Positions 18,675-26,441 of a DNA stretch of 64,000 bases are shown in pieces. Positions within the stretch are counted from its first letter, which is position 1. Each line of letters starts with the position of its first letter. The notes beneath the pieces were generated by a model. The model was not told where the DNA came from, did not search any database, and saw only the letters and a program-made list of their open reading frames with translations. Source of the stretch: an uncultured Alloprevotella sp. (GTDB taxonomy: Bacteria; Bacteroidota; Bacteroidia; Bacteroidales; Bacteroidaceae); NCBI GenBank assembly GCA_944322325.1, contig CALUOQ010000004.1, positions 113,935 to 177,934 on the forward strand, given 5' to 3'. Made by a program: the position numbers and the translations under genes.

Positions 18675-20708
18675 TCACAGGGTCACGACCCGGTCGCCAA
18701 GGGCGCGGGCCAGTTCGCGCTCCACGCCCGCAAGGTCCATGTAGCGCTTCATCAGGCGGGTGCAGGCGTCGGGGTCGGCGGCCGTCTCGGGGCTGCGCAT
18801 CCGGCGGAGCAGCCCGGCCAGCTCGTCCTTCACCACGGCGTACTTGAAGTCCATCAGCAGGCGGGGCGCCAGCTCGCCGAGGCGGTTGCGGTCGTTCAGG
18901 GGGCTTTCCTCCATCAGCTGCTCCACGGGCAGTTCGGGCCCCGCCGCGCGCTGGCGGAAGTGGTAACGGCTCAGCTGGTAGCGGTCGGTGGCCAGCGCGG
19001 CGGCCATGCGGCTCACCTCGGCGTCGGGGTGCTGCATGAAGTAGTCCATCGCGCGGAAGCCCGGTTCGCCGAGGTGTTGCACGGCCTCGGCGAGCATCCG
19101 GGCAAACAGGGGCGTGCGCAGCGTGAGTTCCTCGGCGGCCAGGTCGGAGGCGATGTATTCGATGACCGATACGGGGCGTTCGCCGCCCTCGCCGTCGTCC
19201 ACCGTGCCGGCCGTCAGCTCGCCGTAGCGCACGACCAGTTGCATCAGCAGGCGCTCCTCCGCGCCTATCGTGGTGGCCGCGGTCGTCGCGCTGCTTACCG
19301 TCTCGGCCACGGCGGCAGGCGGTGCCTCGTCCGTCTCGGCCGACGGCGCCGGTTCTGTCTTGGCCTCCGCCTGGCGTTGACGGGCCTTGTCCTGCGCCTC
19401 GCGCTCGGCCCGCTGCTGTTTGGCCACGGCGTCGACGACAAGGCGCTCGTCGACAGCCATCATGGCGGCGCACTCGCGCACGTACATCTGGCGCACGATG
19501 GCGTCGGGGATGGCGGCGATGCTCCTGACGATGTCCGTGATGAGCCCGGCGCGCTTCACAGGGTCGTCGCCGCAGTCAGCAAGCAGCAGGTTTGTCTTGA
19601 AGCGGATGAAGTCCGTCTGGTGCTGGTCGATGTATTGCTGGAACTCCTCGGCCGTGTGCTTGCGGGCGAAGCTGTCGGGGTCGTCGCCGTCGGGCAGCAG
19701 CAGCACCTTGACGTTCATGCCCTCGCGCAGCAACATGTCAATGCCGCGCAGGCTGGCCTTGATGCCCGCCATGTCGCCGTCGTAGAGCACCGTGATGTGC
19801 TCCGTGAAGCGGTGAATGAGGCGTATCTGTCCCTCCGTGAGCGACGTGCCCGACGAGGCCACGACGTTCTCCACACCGCTCTGGTGCATCGAAATGACGT
19901 CCGTGTATCCCTCGACCAGGAAACAGCGGCCCTGCTTGACGATGGCGTGCTTAGCCAGATAAAGGCCGTAAAGCTCGTTGCTCTTGTGGTAGATCTCGGA
20001 CTCGGGCGAGTTGACGTACTTGGCGACCTTGGCACCCGTGTTCATCACGCGGCCGCCGAAAGCCACGACCTTGCCCGACACCGTGTGTACGGGAAAGATG
20101 ACACGGCCGTGGTAGCGGTCGAGCAGGCGGCCGTCCTCCGTTTCGTAGCATAGCCCCGTCTTCACCAGGTATTCCCGCCGGTAGCCCTTGGCCAGCGCGG
20201 CGCGGGCCAGGGCGTCGCGCGCCGGGAGCGAGTAGCCGAGCTGGAACTTGCGGATGGTGTCGTCGCGAAAACCGCGCTGGCGGAAGTAGGCCATGCCGAC
20301 GGCCTGCCCGTCGGGGTGGTGCAGCAGGGTGTCGGTGAAGTAGTCGCGCGCCCATTCGTTGAGAATGAAGAGGCTCTCGCGCTCGCTCTCGGCCATGCGC
20401 TCCTCGGCGGTCAGCTCGCGCTCCTTCACCTCGATGCCGTAGCGGCGCGCCAGCCATTTCAGCGCTTCCGGGTAGGTCATTTGCTCATGCTCCATGATGA
20501 AGTGTACGACGTTACCCCCCTTGCCGCAACTGAAGCACTTGCAGAACTGCTTCGACGGCGAGACCACAAAACTCGGCGTCCGCTCGTTGTGGAACGGACA
20601 CAGCCCCTTATAGTTGACGCCGGCCTTGCGGAGCGTGACGAACTCACTCACGACGTCGACGATGTCGGCGGCGTCAAGGATGCGACGGATGGTTTCGCGG
20701 TCTATCAT
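18675..20708 (-). CDS. dnaG: DNA primase
   Basis: Makes RNA primers for lagging-strand replication. 677 residues. The CHC2 zinc ribbon is visible near residues 38-65 (CPFHNERTPSF ... CFSCGKGG), then the catalytic core and Toprim domain (FLVEGYTDVISMHQSGVENV with the later acidic pair VLYDGDMAG). The C-terminal part after a Q/A/E-rich linker (about 430-480) should contact the replicative helicase. A -7 box lies 23 bp upstream of the ATG. Confidence 0.96.
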   Translation of the reverse strand: MIDRETIRRILDAADIVDVVSEFVTLRKAGVNYKGLCPFHNERTPSFVVSPSKQFCKCFSCGKGGNVVHFIMEHEQMTYPEALKWLARRYGIEVKERELTAEERMAESERESLFILNEWARDYFTDTLLHHPDGQAVGMAYFRQRGFRDDTIRKFQLGYSLPARDALARAALAKGYRREYLVKTGLCYETEDGRLLDRYHGRVIFPVHTVSGKVVAFGGRVMNTGAKVAKYVNSPESEIYHKSNELYGLYLAKHAIVKQGRCFLVEGYTDVISMHQSGVENVVASSGTSLTEGQIRLIHRFTEHITVLYDGDMAGIKASLRGIDMLLREGMNVKVLLLPDGDDPDSFARKHTAEEFQQYIDQHQTDFIRFKTNLLLADCGDDPVKRAGLITDIVRSIAAIPDAIVRQMYVRECAAMMAVDERLVVDAVAKQQRAEREAQDKARQRQAEAKTEPAPSAETDEAPPAAVAETVSSATTAATTIGAEERLLMQLVVRYGELTAGTVDDGEGGERPVSVIEYIASDLAAEELTLRTPLFARMLAEAVQHLGEPGFRAMDYFMQHPDAEVSRMAAALATDRYQLSRYHFRQRAAGPELPVEQLMEESPLNDRNRLGELAPRLLMDFKYAVVKDELAGLLRRMRSPETAADPDACTRLMKRYMDLAGVERELARALGDRVVTL

Positions 20709-20730
20709 TCGGATTCAAGCAGCAAACTCC

Positions 20731-20739
20731 GCAAAGTTA
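20731..20739 (-). promoter_or_regulatory. -7 box for dnaG
   Basis: The minus strand reads TAACTTTGC, an exact match to TAnnTTTGC, 23 bp before the dnaG ATG. Confidence 0.55.
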
Positions 20740-20848
20740 AGACTTTCGCCGGAAAGCGGAAGAATGCACCCCGCCTTTTTTCTCCCACCGCTGCCAATCG
20801 ACGATGGATGACCGACAAAGAGCCATTGGCCGTAGGCACATCGCGCGA

Positions 20849-20888
20849 AAAAACGCGGAACGCACCGACAGGCACGTTCCGCGTTTTT
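20849..20888 (-). terminator. Terminator of the receptor operon
   Basis: Perfect 14-bp arms 20849-20862 and 20875-20888, with T-runs on both strands. It lies just past the end of the minus-strand receptor gene. Confidence 0.85.
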
Positions 20889-20893
20889 CTTCG

Positions 20894-23800
20894 TCAGTTT
20901 ATCCACTGCCGACGGACATCCCACTCGTCGCCGGGGCGTTTCTTGGGCTTCACGTTCAGGCGGTAGACGAGGTGCACCATCGCGTAGCGCGGCAGCGCCT
21001 TGCGGAACGTCTCCGTGCGGCCCTGGCCGTTGAGCACGTGCGTCACGTTCGACAGCTGGCCCAGGATGTCGAAGCCGTCCACCATCACCGTCAGGCGGTT
21101 CTTCCACAACGACTTGCTCAGCCGCGCGTTCCACACCAGCTCGTTCGTGTTCATCTCGCTGGCGTCGTAACCCCGCCGGCTGTACATCGTCAGGTCCGTG
21201 TACAGCTGGAAGCCGGCCGGCAGCTCCACCTGCGCCGTCAGGCCGTAGTTGAAGTCCACCGCGCTCACCCGCTCGAAGTCCGGCCGGTCGCTCTGTGCCC
21301 CACGCCAGGCCGCCGACGCCTTCGCCCCCAGCTTCAGCCAGTCGTAGCGGTAGTCCAGCTTCAGCGTCTCGCCCAGCCACAGCGTGCGCACCGTGCTCCG
21401 CTCCGGCGAGGCGTAGGCCGCCGTGCCGTCCGTCTCCACCCCGATGAGGTCCACGTTGTGGTAGAACGACGCGTCCGTGTTCGTCGACAGCGTCAGCCGT
21501 TTCTGGCGGTCCAGCGGCGTCTGGTAGTTCACCCCGCCCGTCAGCGAGTAGTTGCCGTTCACGTTGTCCATGCGGTATGTCCGCACGCCCGTCGCCCGGT
21601 TGTACACGTAGCCCATCGCCTGCTGGTCCTCCGTGACGGTGTAGCCCGCACTCACGTTGAGGAAGCGCTGCTTGCCCGAATTGCGGTTGCCGTAGGTCAG
21701 GCTCAGCGAGTTGTTGTAGCTGTCGCGCAGACCCGGGTTACCCAAGGTGATGTTCAGCGGGTCGTCGTCCGAGCGGATGGGCAGCAGACTCGTCGTGTTC
21801 ACTAAGTTGCCCTTGCGCCGGTACGTGAATTCCAAGCTGTTTGTTCTATTACGCCAATAGTGCTCAATGTTAAAGGAGGGTTCGAAGAGCACCGCCGTGC
21901 GGCTGAAGGCCGTGTCAAGCGCCGCGCGCCGGTAGTCCAGGTGGTGCGTCGGGATGCGCACAGGGAGCTCTACAAACACTTTCGTATAGCCTTGTCCACG
22001 ATTACCGGTTTTTCCTTCCCAGGTCATGTTGAGGGCCGGGGTATGCTCGCTCTCGTCGAGGCGACGGCGGTAGCTGTTGTTGGCGTCGTACGTGTCGTCC
22101 ATCCAGTCCGTCACCGAGGGCAGCACGCCCAGCGGAGCGTCCTCGCCCCAGCCCGCGCCCAGCTCGTCGAGGCGGAACAGGCCGTAGTCGTGGCGACGGT
22201 TCGCCCCGTAGTAGCGGTACGACGGGAAGATGCACATGTTGAACGGAAACCAGTAGCGGTAGTACGCCGTCAGTTCGTATTCCCAGTTCTGGTTGGGGCG
22301 GTCGCGGTAGTAGCGGTTGCGGAAGTCGCGCGTCGAAGCGTAGTCGGCGCTGTTGGGGTAGTCCACCGCATAGTGGTCGTAGCGGTCCATGCGCGAGTCC
22401 TGGTACTTCACGTTCCCCGAGAGCTGCAACACGTCGTCGCTGCGATTGAAGTTCTGGAACAGGTGGAACGGCAACGAAGCCGACCAGTTCTGCCCGTCCA
22501 CCTGGTACTCCGTGCGGCTGCGGTTCACGGCCATGCGCCGCAGCAGCCCCCCGACCTCCGGCCGCAGGATGCTGTCCATGAGGCCCGCGATGTCCGACGG
22601 GTCCGCGTCGAACGTCGCCGAGGCCGACTGGCTCCAGTTCCGGTACTCCCCGTAGCGGAAATAGGGATAGACCGTGAGCATCGTCCGCTTCCAGTTGAAC
22701 TTCCACGAGTGGCTGGTCGTCACCGTCGTGTTGCAGCTCAGTATCTGCGACATCCGCTCGCTCCACGTGTCGCCGCCCTCCAGAAAGTTCGTCTGCGACG
22801 TGCGGCTGTAGTTGTCACGGTCCAGATGCGTGGCCTGCGCGTTGCCGCTCAGCTCGTAGCGCCGGCGTTTGTCCTTCACCATGTAGTCCACGCCCCCCGT
22901 CTTCGTCGCGTCCAGCCCCACCGGCATGTTCGACGGGCTCCACTGCCCCGACGTGCCCGGCTTGCGCGACTCGTTCACGTTGTTCAGGTTGCCGTACACC
23001 GACAGCCGCGACTGCGGCGTGAACCGCAGGGCGAAAAGGCGGCCCAGGTAGCGGTCCGCCGTGCCCATGCCGCCCTCCACGTTGCCTATCCAACCCACGG
23101 AGTACTGACGCTTCAGCCGCACGTCCATCACGTACTCCTCGTCGCCCGTCACCTTCCGGCCCATGAACTCGCTCAGGTCGCCCGACTTGTCGTACACCTT
23201 CACGTCCTTCACCATGTAGGCCGGCAGGTTCTCCAGCATCACCGTGTTGTCCCCGCGGAAGAAGTCCTCGCCGTTGAGCAGCAGGCTCTCCACGAACTTC
23301 CCGTTCACGAAGATGCGCCCGTCGTCCTTCAGCTCCACGCCCGGCAGCTGGCGCACCAGTGCGTCGAGCATCGAGCCTTCGGCCAGCTGGAAGGCATCCG
23401 CGTTGTACACCAGCGTGTCCTCCTTCATGTAGAACTTCACCTTTGTCGCACGAACCGTCGCCTCGCCCAGTTTTTTCTCCTTACGGGCACGGCGCAGCTT
23501 GACGATGCCGAAATCATAGTTCCTCTTCCGTCCGCTCGGACGGAAGCGCACAGGCAGGTACTTCGTCTCATAGCCCTCGCAGGAGAACTTCACGACGTAC
23601 TGCGCATCCTGCCGAGGCACATAGAAGCACCAAGGGTCAATCGTTTCGACGATTTTGTTCCAGCTTCCGCCGGACTTCATGCGGCCCAGGCTGATGCCGT
23701 CGGCGTTCTGTAGCTCCACGTCGACGCCCTTCTTCACTTCATCCGTGACGAAGTCGCGCACCTGACCGTACAGCAGGGGATTGAGGGTATTGTTGAACTG

Positions 23801-24574
23801 CACGACCTCAAGGGGGCGCTCCGCCGTCGAGGCAGCCTTCCCTCCCGTGCGCGACAGAGGCAGCGTGCCGTAGAACTGGAAAAAGGGGCCGGTCTGCATA
23901 GGTTTGAAACGAATGGAGAGATATTCTGTCTCGTAACCCTTACAGGATATCTGCACGATGTAGTCGCACGCCTTGCAGGGCACATTGAAACGCCATGGGT
24001 TCGCATAGCCTTCATCCATGCTCCGCTCGCCCGTCCGCATGGCCGCTATGGGCTTGCGGTCGGTAGCCTTCATCAGCACGACGTGTGCCCCGACCAACGA
24101 GGCTTTCGTTTCCTTGTCGTACACATTGCCCATTACGACGGCCTCATCGGTTGGCCCTACCAATGCGGCATGGGTCACAGCAGCCTTCCCTGCCGGGCGC
24201 GTTCCTTCGGCGTAAAGCGTCGTCGTGCCGTAGTTATAATACGGGGAATTCCCCAATTTGAAATCAATCGCAAGATACTCCGTTTCATAACCCGGACACG
24301 AGAGCTGCACGACGTACGACCGCTCTTCGCGGGGCACGCTGAAATACCACGCGTTCAGGCTCATCACCGCTTGCCCCCCCACTGTCGTCCACATCGTGTC
24401 GAGGGGCACGCGTTCCGCCGTCATCAGTACGGCCTCCACGCCGCCCTTCAATTCTTTCGTCGCAAAGTCACGCGCGTTGCCGTAAAGGAAAACGTTATCC
24501 TGTGCTGCCGCCGGACAGCAGAAAGCGAAAGCGGCACAAAATAAAGTCGCGTACAGTAGAAATACTCTCATCAT
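20894..24574 (-). CDS. TonB-receptor-like outer-membrane barrel with three N-terminal repeat domains
   Basis: 1226 residues from the ATG at 24574, which begins a signal peptide (MMRVFLLYATLFCAAFAF). Three related domains follow at about 27-125, 147-238 and 268-362. Each ends in a tag of the type CPGYETEYL, CKGYETEYL or CEGYETKYL, and each resembles a carboxypeptidase-type regulatory fold. A plug-like domain (about 368-495, with MLDALVRQLPGVELKDDGR) and a long barrel complete it. No SusD partner is near. It lies behind a cysteine-rich peptide gene and a hairpin on the same strand, so it may import, export or sense that peptide; this is inference. Part of a related gene survives at 36291-36548. 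Confidence 0.85.
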   Translation of the reverse strand: MMRVFLLYATLFCAAFAFCCPAAAQDNVFLYGNARDFATKELKGGVEAVLMTAERVPLDTMWTTVGGQAVMSLNAWYFSVPREERSYVVQLSCPGYETEYLAIDFKLGNSPYYNYGTTTLYAEGTRPAGKAAVTHAALVGPTDEAVVMGNVYDKETKASLVGAHVVLMKATDRKPIAAMRTGERSMDEGYANPWRFNVPCKACDYIVQISCKGYETEYLSIRFKPMQTGPFFQFYGTLPLSRTGGKAASTAERPLEVVQFNNTLNPLLYGQVRDFVTDEVKKGVDVELQNADGISLGRMKSGGSWNKIVETIDPWCFYVPRQDAQYVVKFSCEGYETKYLPVRFRPSGRKRNYDFGIVKLRRARKEKKLGEATVRATKVKFYMKEDTLVYNADAFQLAEGSMLDALVRQLPGVELKDDGRIFVNGKFVESLLLNGEDFFRGDNTVMLENLPAYMVKDVKVYDKSGDLSEFMGRKVTGDEEYVMDVRLKRQYSVGWIGNVEGGMGTADRYLGRLFALRFTPQSRLSVYGNLNNVNESRKPGTSGQWSPSNMPVGLDATKTGGVDYMVKDKRRRYELSGNAQATHLDRDNYSRTSQTNFLEGGDTWSERMSQILSCNTTVTTSHSWKFNWKRTMLTVYPYFRYGEYRNWSQSASATFDADPSDIAGLMDSILRPEVGGLLRRMAVNRSRTEYQVDGQNWSASLPFHLFQNFNRSDDVLQLSGNVKYQDSRMDRYDHYAVDYPNSADYASTRDFRNRYYRDRPNQNWEYELTAYYRYWFPFNMCIFPSYRYYGANRRHDYGLFRLDELGAGWGEDAPLGVLPSVTDWMDDTYDANNSYRRRLDESEHTPALNMTWEGKTGNRGQGYTKVFVELPVRIPTHHLDYRRAALDTAFSRTAVLFEPSFNIEHYWRNRTNSLEFTYRRKGNLVNTTSLLPIRSDDDPLNITLGNPGLRDSYNNSLSLTYGNRNSGKQRFLNVSAGYTVTEDQQAMGYVYNRATGVRTYRMDNVNGNYSLTGGVNYQTPLDRQKRLTLSTNTDASFYHNVDLIGVETDGTAAYASPERSTVRTLWLGETLKLDYRYDWLKLGAKASAAWRGAQSDRPDFERVSAVDFNYGLTAQVELPAGFQLYTDLTMYSRRGYDASEMNTNELVWNARLSKSLWKNRLTVMVDGFDILGQLSNVTHVLNGQGRTETFRKALPRYAMVHLVYRLNVKPKKRPGDEWDVRRQWIN

Positions 24575-24591
24575 ATGTCGAATCGCAAAAT

Positions 24592-24622
24592 TGTTCGCCA
24601 ACCTTTTTTAGGCTGGCGAACA
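24592..24622 (-). promoter_or_regulatory. Hairpin between the peptide gene and the receptor gene
   Basis: Arms 24592-24604 and 24610-24622 pair along 13 bp with one G-U pair in the minus-strand RNA. It lies in the 52-bp gap after the peptide stop. Only a short A/T run follows, so partial termination or mRNA processing is as likely as full termination. A weak -7-like box (CAATTTTGC) overlaps its end. Confidence 0.6.
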
Positions 24623-24626
24623 GAAC

Positions 24627-24983
24627 TTAAAAGACTAAGGAAAAACCAAACATCGCACCCCCGGCTTCCGTCGGATTCGTGCTTTCGGGGTCACTACAGT
24701 CTGGCCCTGTACATTCAGGGTCTGTCGTAAGACATCCACACTGTCCTTTGCACGAATTTTGATTGCAGGACGGCTGACAAACCCCATTGTCATTAGGGCA
24801 TACACCGTCGCATGAATTTTGGCTGCATCCCGATTGGCAAGAACCATTAGTACCCAATAACCCCATTCCTATCGTGGAAATGGTACAGAAGCCGCCTTTC
24901 AGCAGGCCTTCCTTGTCCTTACTCAACGCCGGCACTTCCAGTGACAGCGTAGCCAACGAATTTAGTTCTTGATGTAACTTCAT
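24627..24983 (-). CDS. Cysteine-rich double-glycine leader peptide, RiPP-like precursor
   Basis: 118 residues. The first 32 (MKLHQELNSLATLSLEVPAL ... KEGLLKGGF) look like a leader ending in Gly-Gly, similar to the GG-Bacteroidales natural-product precursors (TIGR04149-like, from memory). The predicted core holds 12 cysteines, most in two copies of a 14-residue unit, CQSGCSQNSCDGVC and CQPSCNQNSCKGQC, spaced by PNDNGV. An acidic, proline-rich tail ends in MFGFSLVF. No modifying enzyme or peptidase-transporter is adjacent, only a truncated glycosyltransferase upstream and an outer-membrane receptor downstream. The product class is therefore inferred. Confidence 0.65.
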   Translation of the reverse strand: MKLHQELNSLATLSLEVPALSKDKEGLLKGGFCTISTIGMGLLGTNGSCQSGCSQNSCDGVCPNDNGVCQPSCNQNSCKGQCGCLTTDPECTGPDCSDPESTNPTEAGGAMFGFSLVF

Positions 24984-25019
24984 CGCTAAATAATTTAAGT
25001 TTGATTTGACTTATCGGGC

Positions 25020-25400
25020 TTAGTAACACAGTCCGCCACACCAGACGTCGACCTTGGGGTGGGCCTCCATGTACTTGAACTGGCAGCGCAGCCGACCGGG
25101 CATCATCAGGTCGTCGGCATCCATGCGGCAGATGTAGCGGCCGCGCACCTCGGCGAGCATACGGTTGAGCGTGCCGATGTAGTCGTGGGGCAACTCGAGC
25201 AGGCGGATGCGCGCATCGGCGAAAGAGCGGACGATAGCGCGACTCTCGTCGGTGGAGCCGTCGTCGGCCACGATGAACTCAAAATCCGTAAAGTCCTGAC
25301 TGAGTATGCTTTCCAAGCACTCGCGCAGCCAGCGGGCGGCGTTGTACACCGGCATGACAACCGACAAGGCGGGCTCGAGGTTTGAGGTCGTTAGGTTCAT
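25020..25400 (-). pseudogene. Family 2 glycosyltransferase, 3'-truncated
   Basis: 126 residues from the ATG at 25400. The nucleotide-sugar domain of a GT-A enzyme is intact to that point (SVVMPVYNAARWLRECLESI, VADDGSTDESRAIV and the DxD-type CRMDADDLM). It stops after WCGGLCY, where family members usually run on for another 120-200 residues. The acceptor half is missing, so it is probably a fragment. It ends 36 bp before the peptide gene with no promoter between, so the two are likely co-transcribed. A weak -7 box (TATACTTGC, 25441-25433) lies upstream. Confidence 0.7.
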
Positions 25401-25721
25401 GTTTCCCAAGTCTAAATTTTAGTTAGTACGCCGCAAGTATAAAGAAAAAAATAGCCCCGCAAAATTTTTGTCCGATTTTCTTATTTTTCCCAAACGCCGC
25501 CAAGAGGCTGAAAAAAAATCCCCGTCCGAAGGCCGAAAATCCTCCTGCCCTGACCGCCGCGGCACGCACCGCCAACGACCGCCGCGACCGAAAAAACGGG
25601 CGCACCGCCCGCAGGCCGCGGCGCAGCGACAGTAAACCTCCACCGCCCGGATGAATACCGAATAGTAACATTTCTGCAAATTCGCTTGGAAGTCGCACGA
25701 AAAAGTATTACCTTTGCCATC

Positions 25722-25880
25722 TCGTTGTATGTCCCGGCTCGTAAACTGAGGTGCGACGCTCTGTTTCGGATTTTTACTGGCGCACACCGGAAGCCGCTCG
25801 GTTGAACAGGTCGTTTGGTAGCTACAAAGTCGGTAGCCGTTCAAAAAATCCGGTTCGTTCCTTGACACCGCTGCGATATT
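25722..25880 (+). ncRNA. Candidate small RNA
   Basis: An exact -7 box lies just upstream and no long frame follows. Three helices can form: 25751-25755 with 25781-25785, 25786-25791 with 25849-25854, and, nested inside, 25802-25807 with 25839-25844. The 3' end is unclear. It is not recognised as a known RNA family. Helices of 5-6 bp can arise by chance, so this is a weak call. Confidence 0.25.
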
Positions 25881-26187
25881 TTTGACAACAGACAGTTGAT
25901 AATCGACCATTGAACGGGTCAGCCGTTTTACGCCGGGGAACACCTCGGGGAACACTTCCAGCCCTTTGTGGCCGGGCGCTGGCGAAGATTGGCGGAACAC
26001 TTGCGGGAACACTTGCGCACCCCGCGGCACAGTTGTGGAAAGGAAAGAAAAGTAACAAAAGAAAGCAAAGTAAAGAAGAAAAAGAAACCTCCCTCAAGAG
26101 GGAGGAAAAGAAAGACGGGAAGGCAGTTGACAATTGGCAGTTGACAGTTGACAGTGGGGCGCGGTTTGCGCGGAGCGGCAATGCACG

Positions 26188-26389
26188 CAAGGCCACGATT
26201 ACAGTTAACCGTCAATGAGACAGAACGTTACGACAGCAAGAAACGTAGGGGCGCGCCAAAGGCACGCCCGGAGGACCGCCTGGAACTGCGACAGACGCTC
26301 CGACTCCCCACGGACGGAAACGGCGTCGCGGGCGTGCCTTTCGGCGCGCCCCTACAAGGCCACGCTTACAGTTAACCGTCAATGAGACA
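26188..26389. repeat. Repeat-bounded palindromic element
   Basis: A 35-bp direct repeat (26188-26222 and 26355-26389, one mismatch) flanks the unit. Just inside are inverted arms 26245-26269 and 26330-26355, complementary except for one extra base. It resembles a small non-autonomous repeat element; there is no transposase. Confidence 0.6.
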
Positions 26390-26441
26390 ATTCCTTACGA
26401 TTCTCATCGCCCGACAGGCTGGCCGCGCGCCGGGTAACGGC

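Larger units (their letters stand above)
25401..26441. other. 1-kb gene-free stretch
   Basis: No coding frame here looks real: open frames show no family features and overlap repeats. Contents: an A/T-rich block up to 25500, a GC block to 25660, an exact plus-strand -7 box (TACCTTTGC, 25709-25717) followed by foldable RNA, short TTGACAATTG-type repeats (25880-25915, 26128-26156), a purine-rich stretch at 26035-26125 and a repeat-bounded element at 26188-26389. Confidence 0.7.

Noticed and set aside
25423-26218. Several overlapping frames of 75-200 codons in the gene-free stretch
   Set aside because: They are made of repeat translations (for example LSTVNCQLS-type strings) and homopolymers, and conflict with one another.
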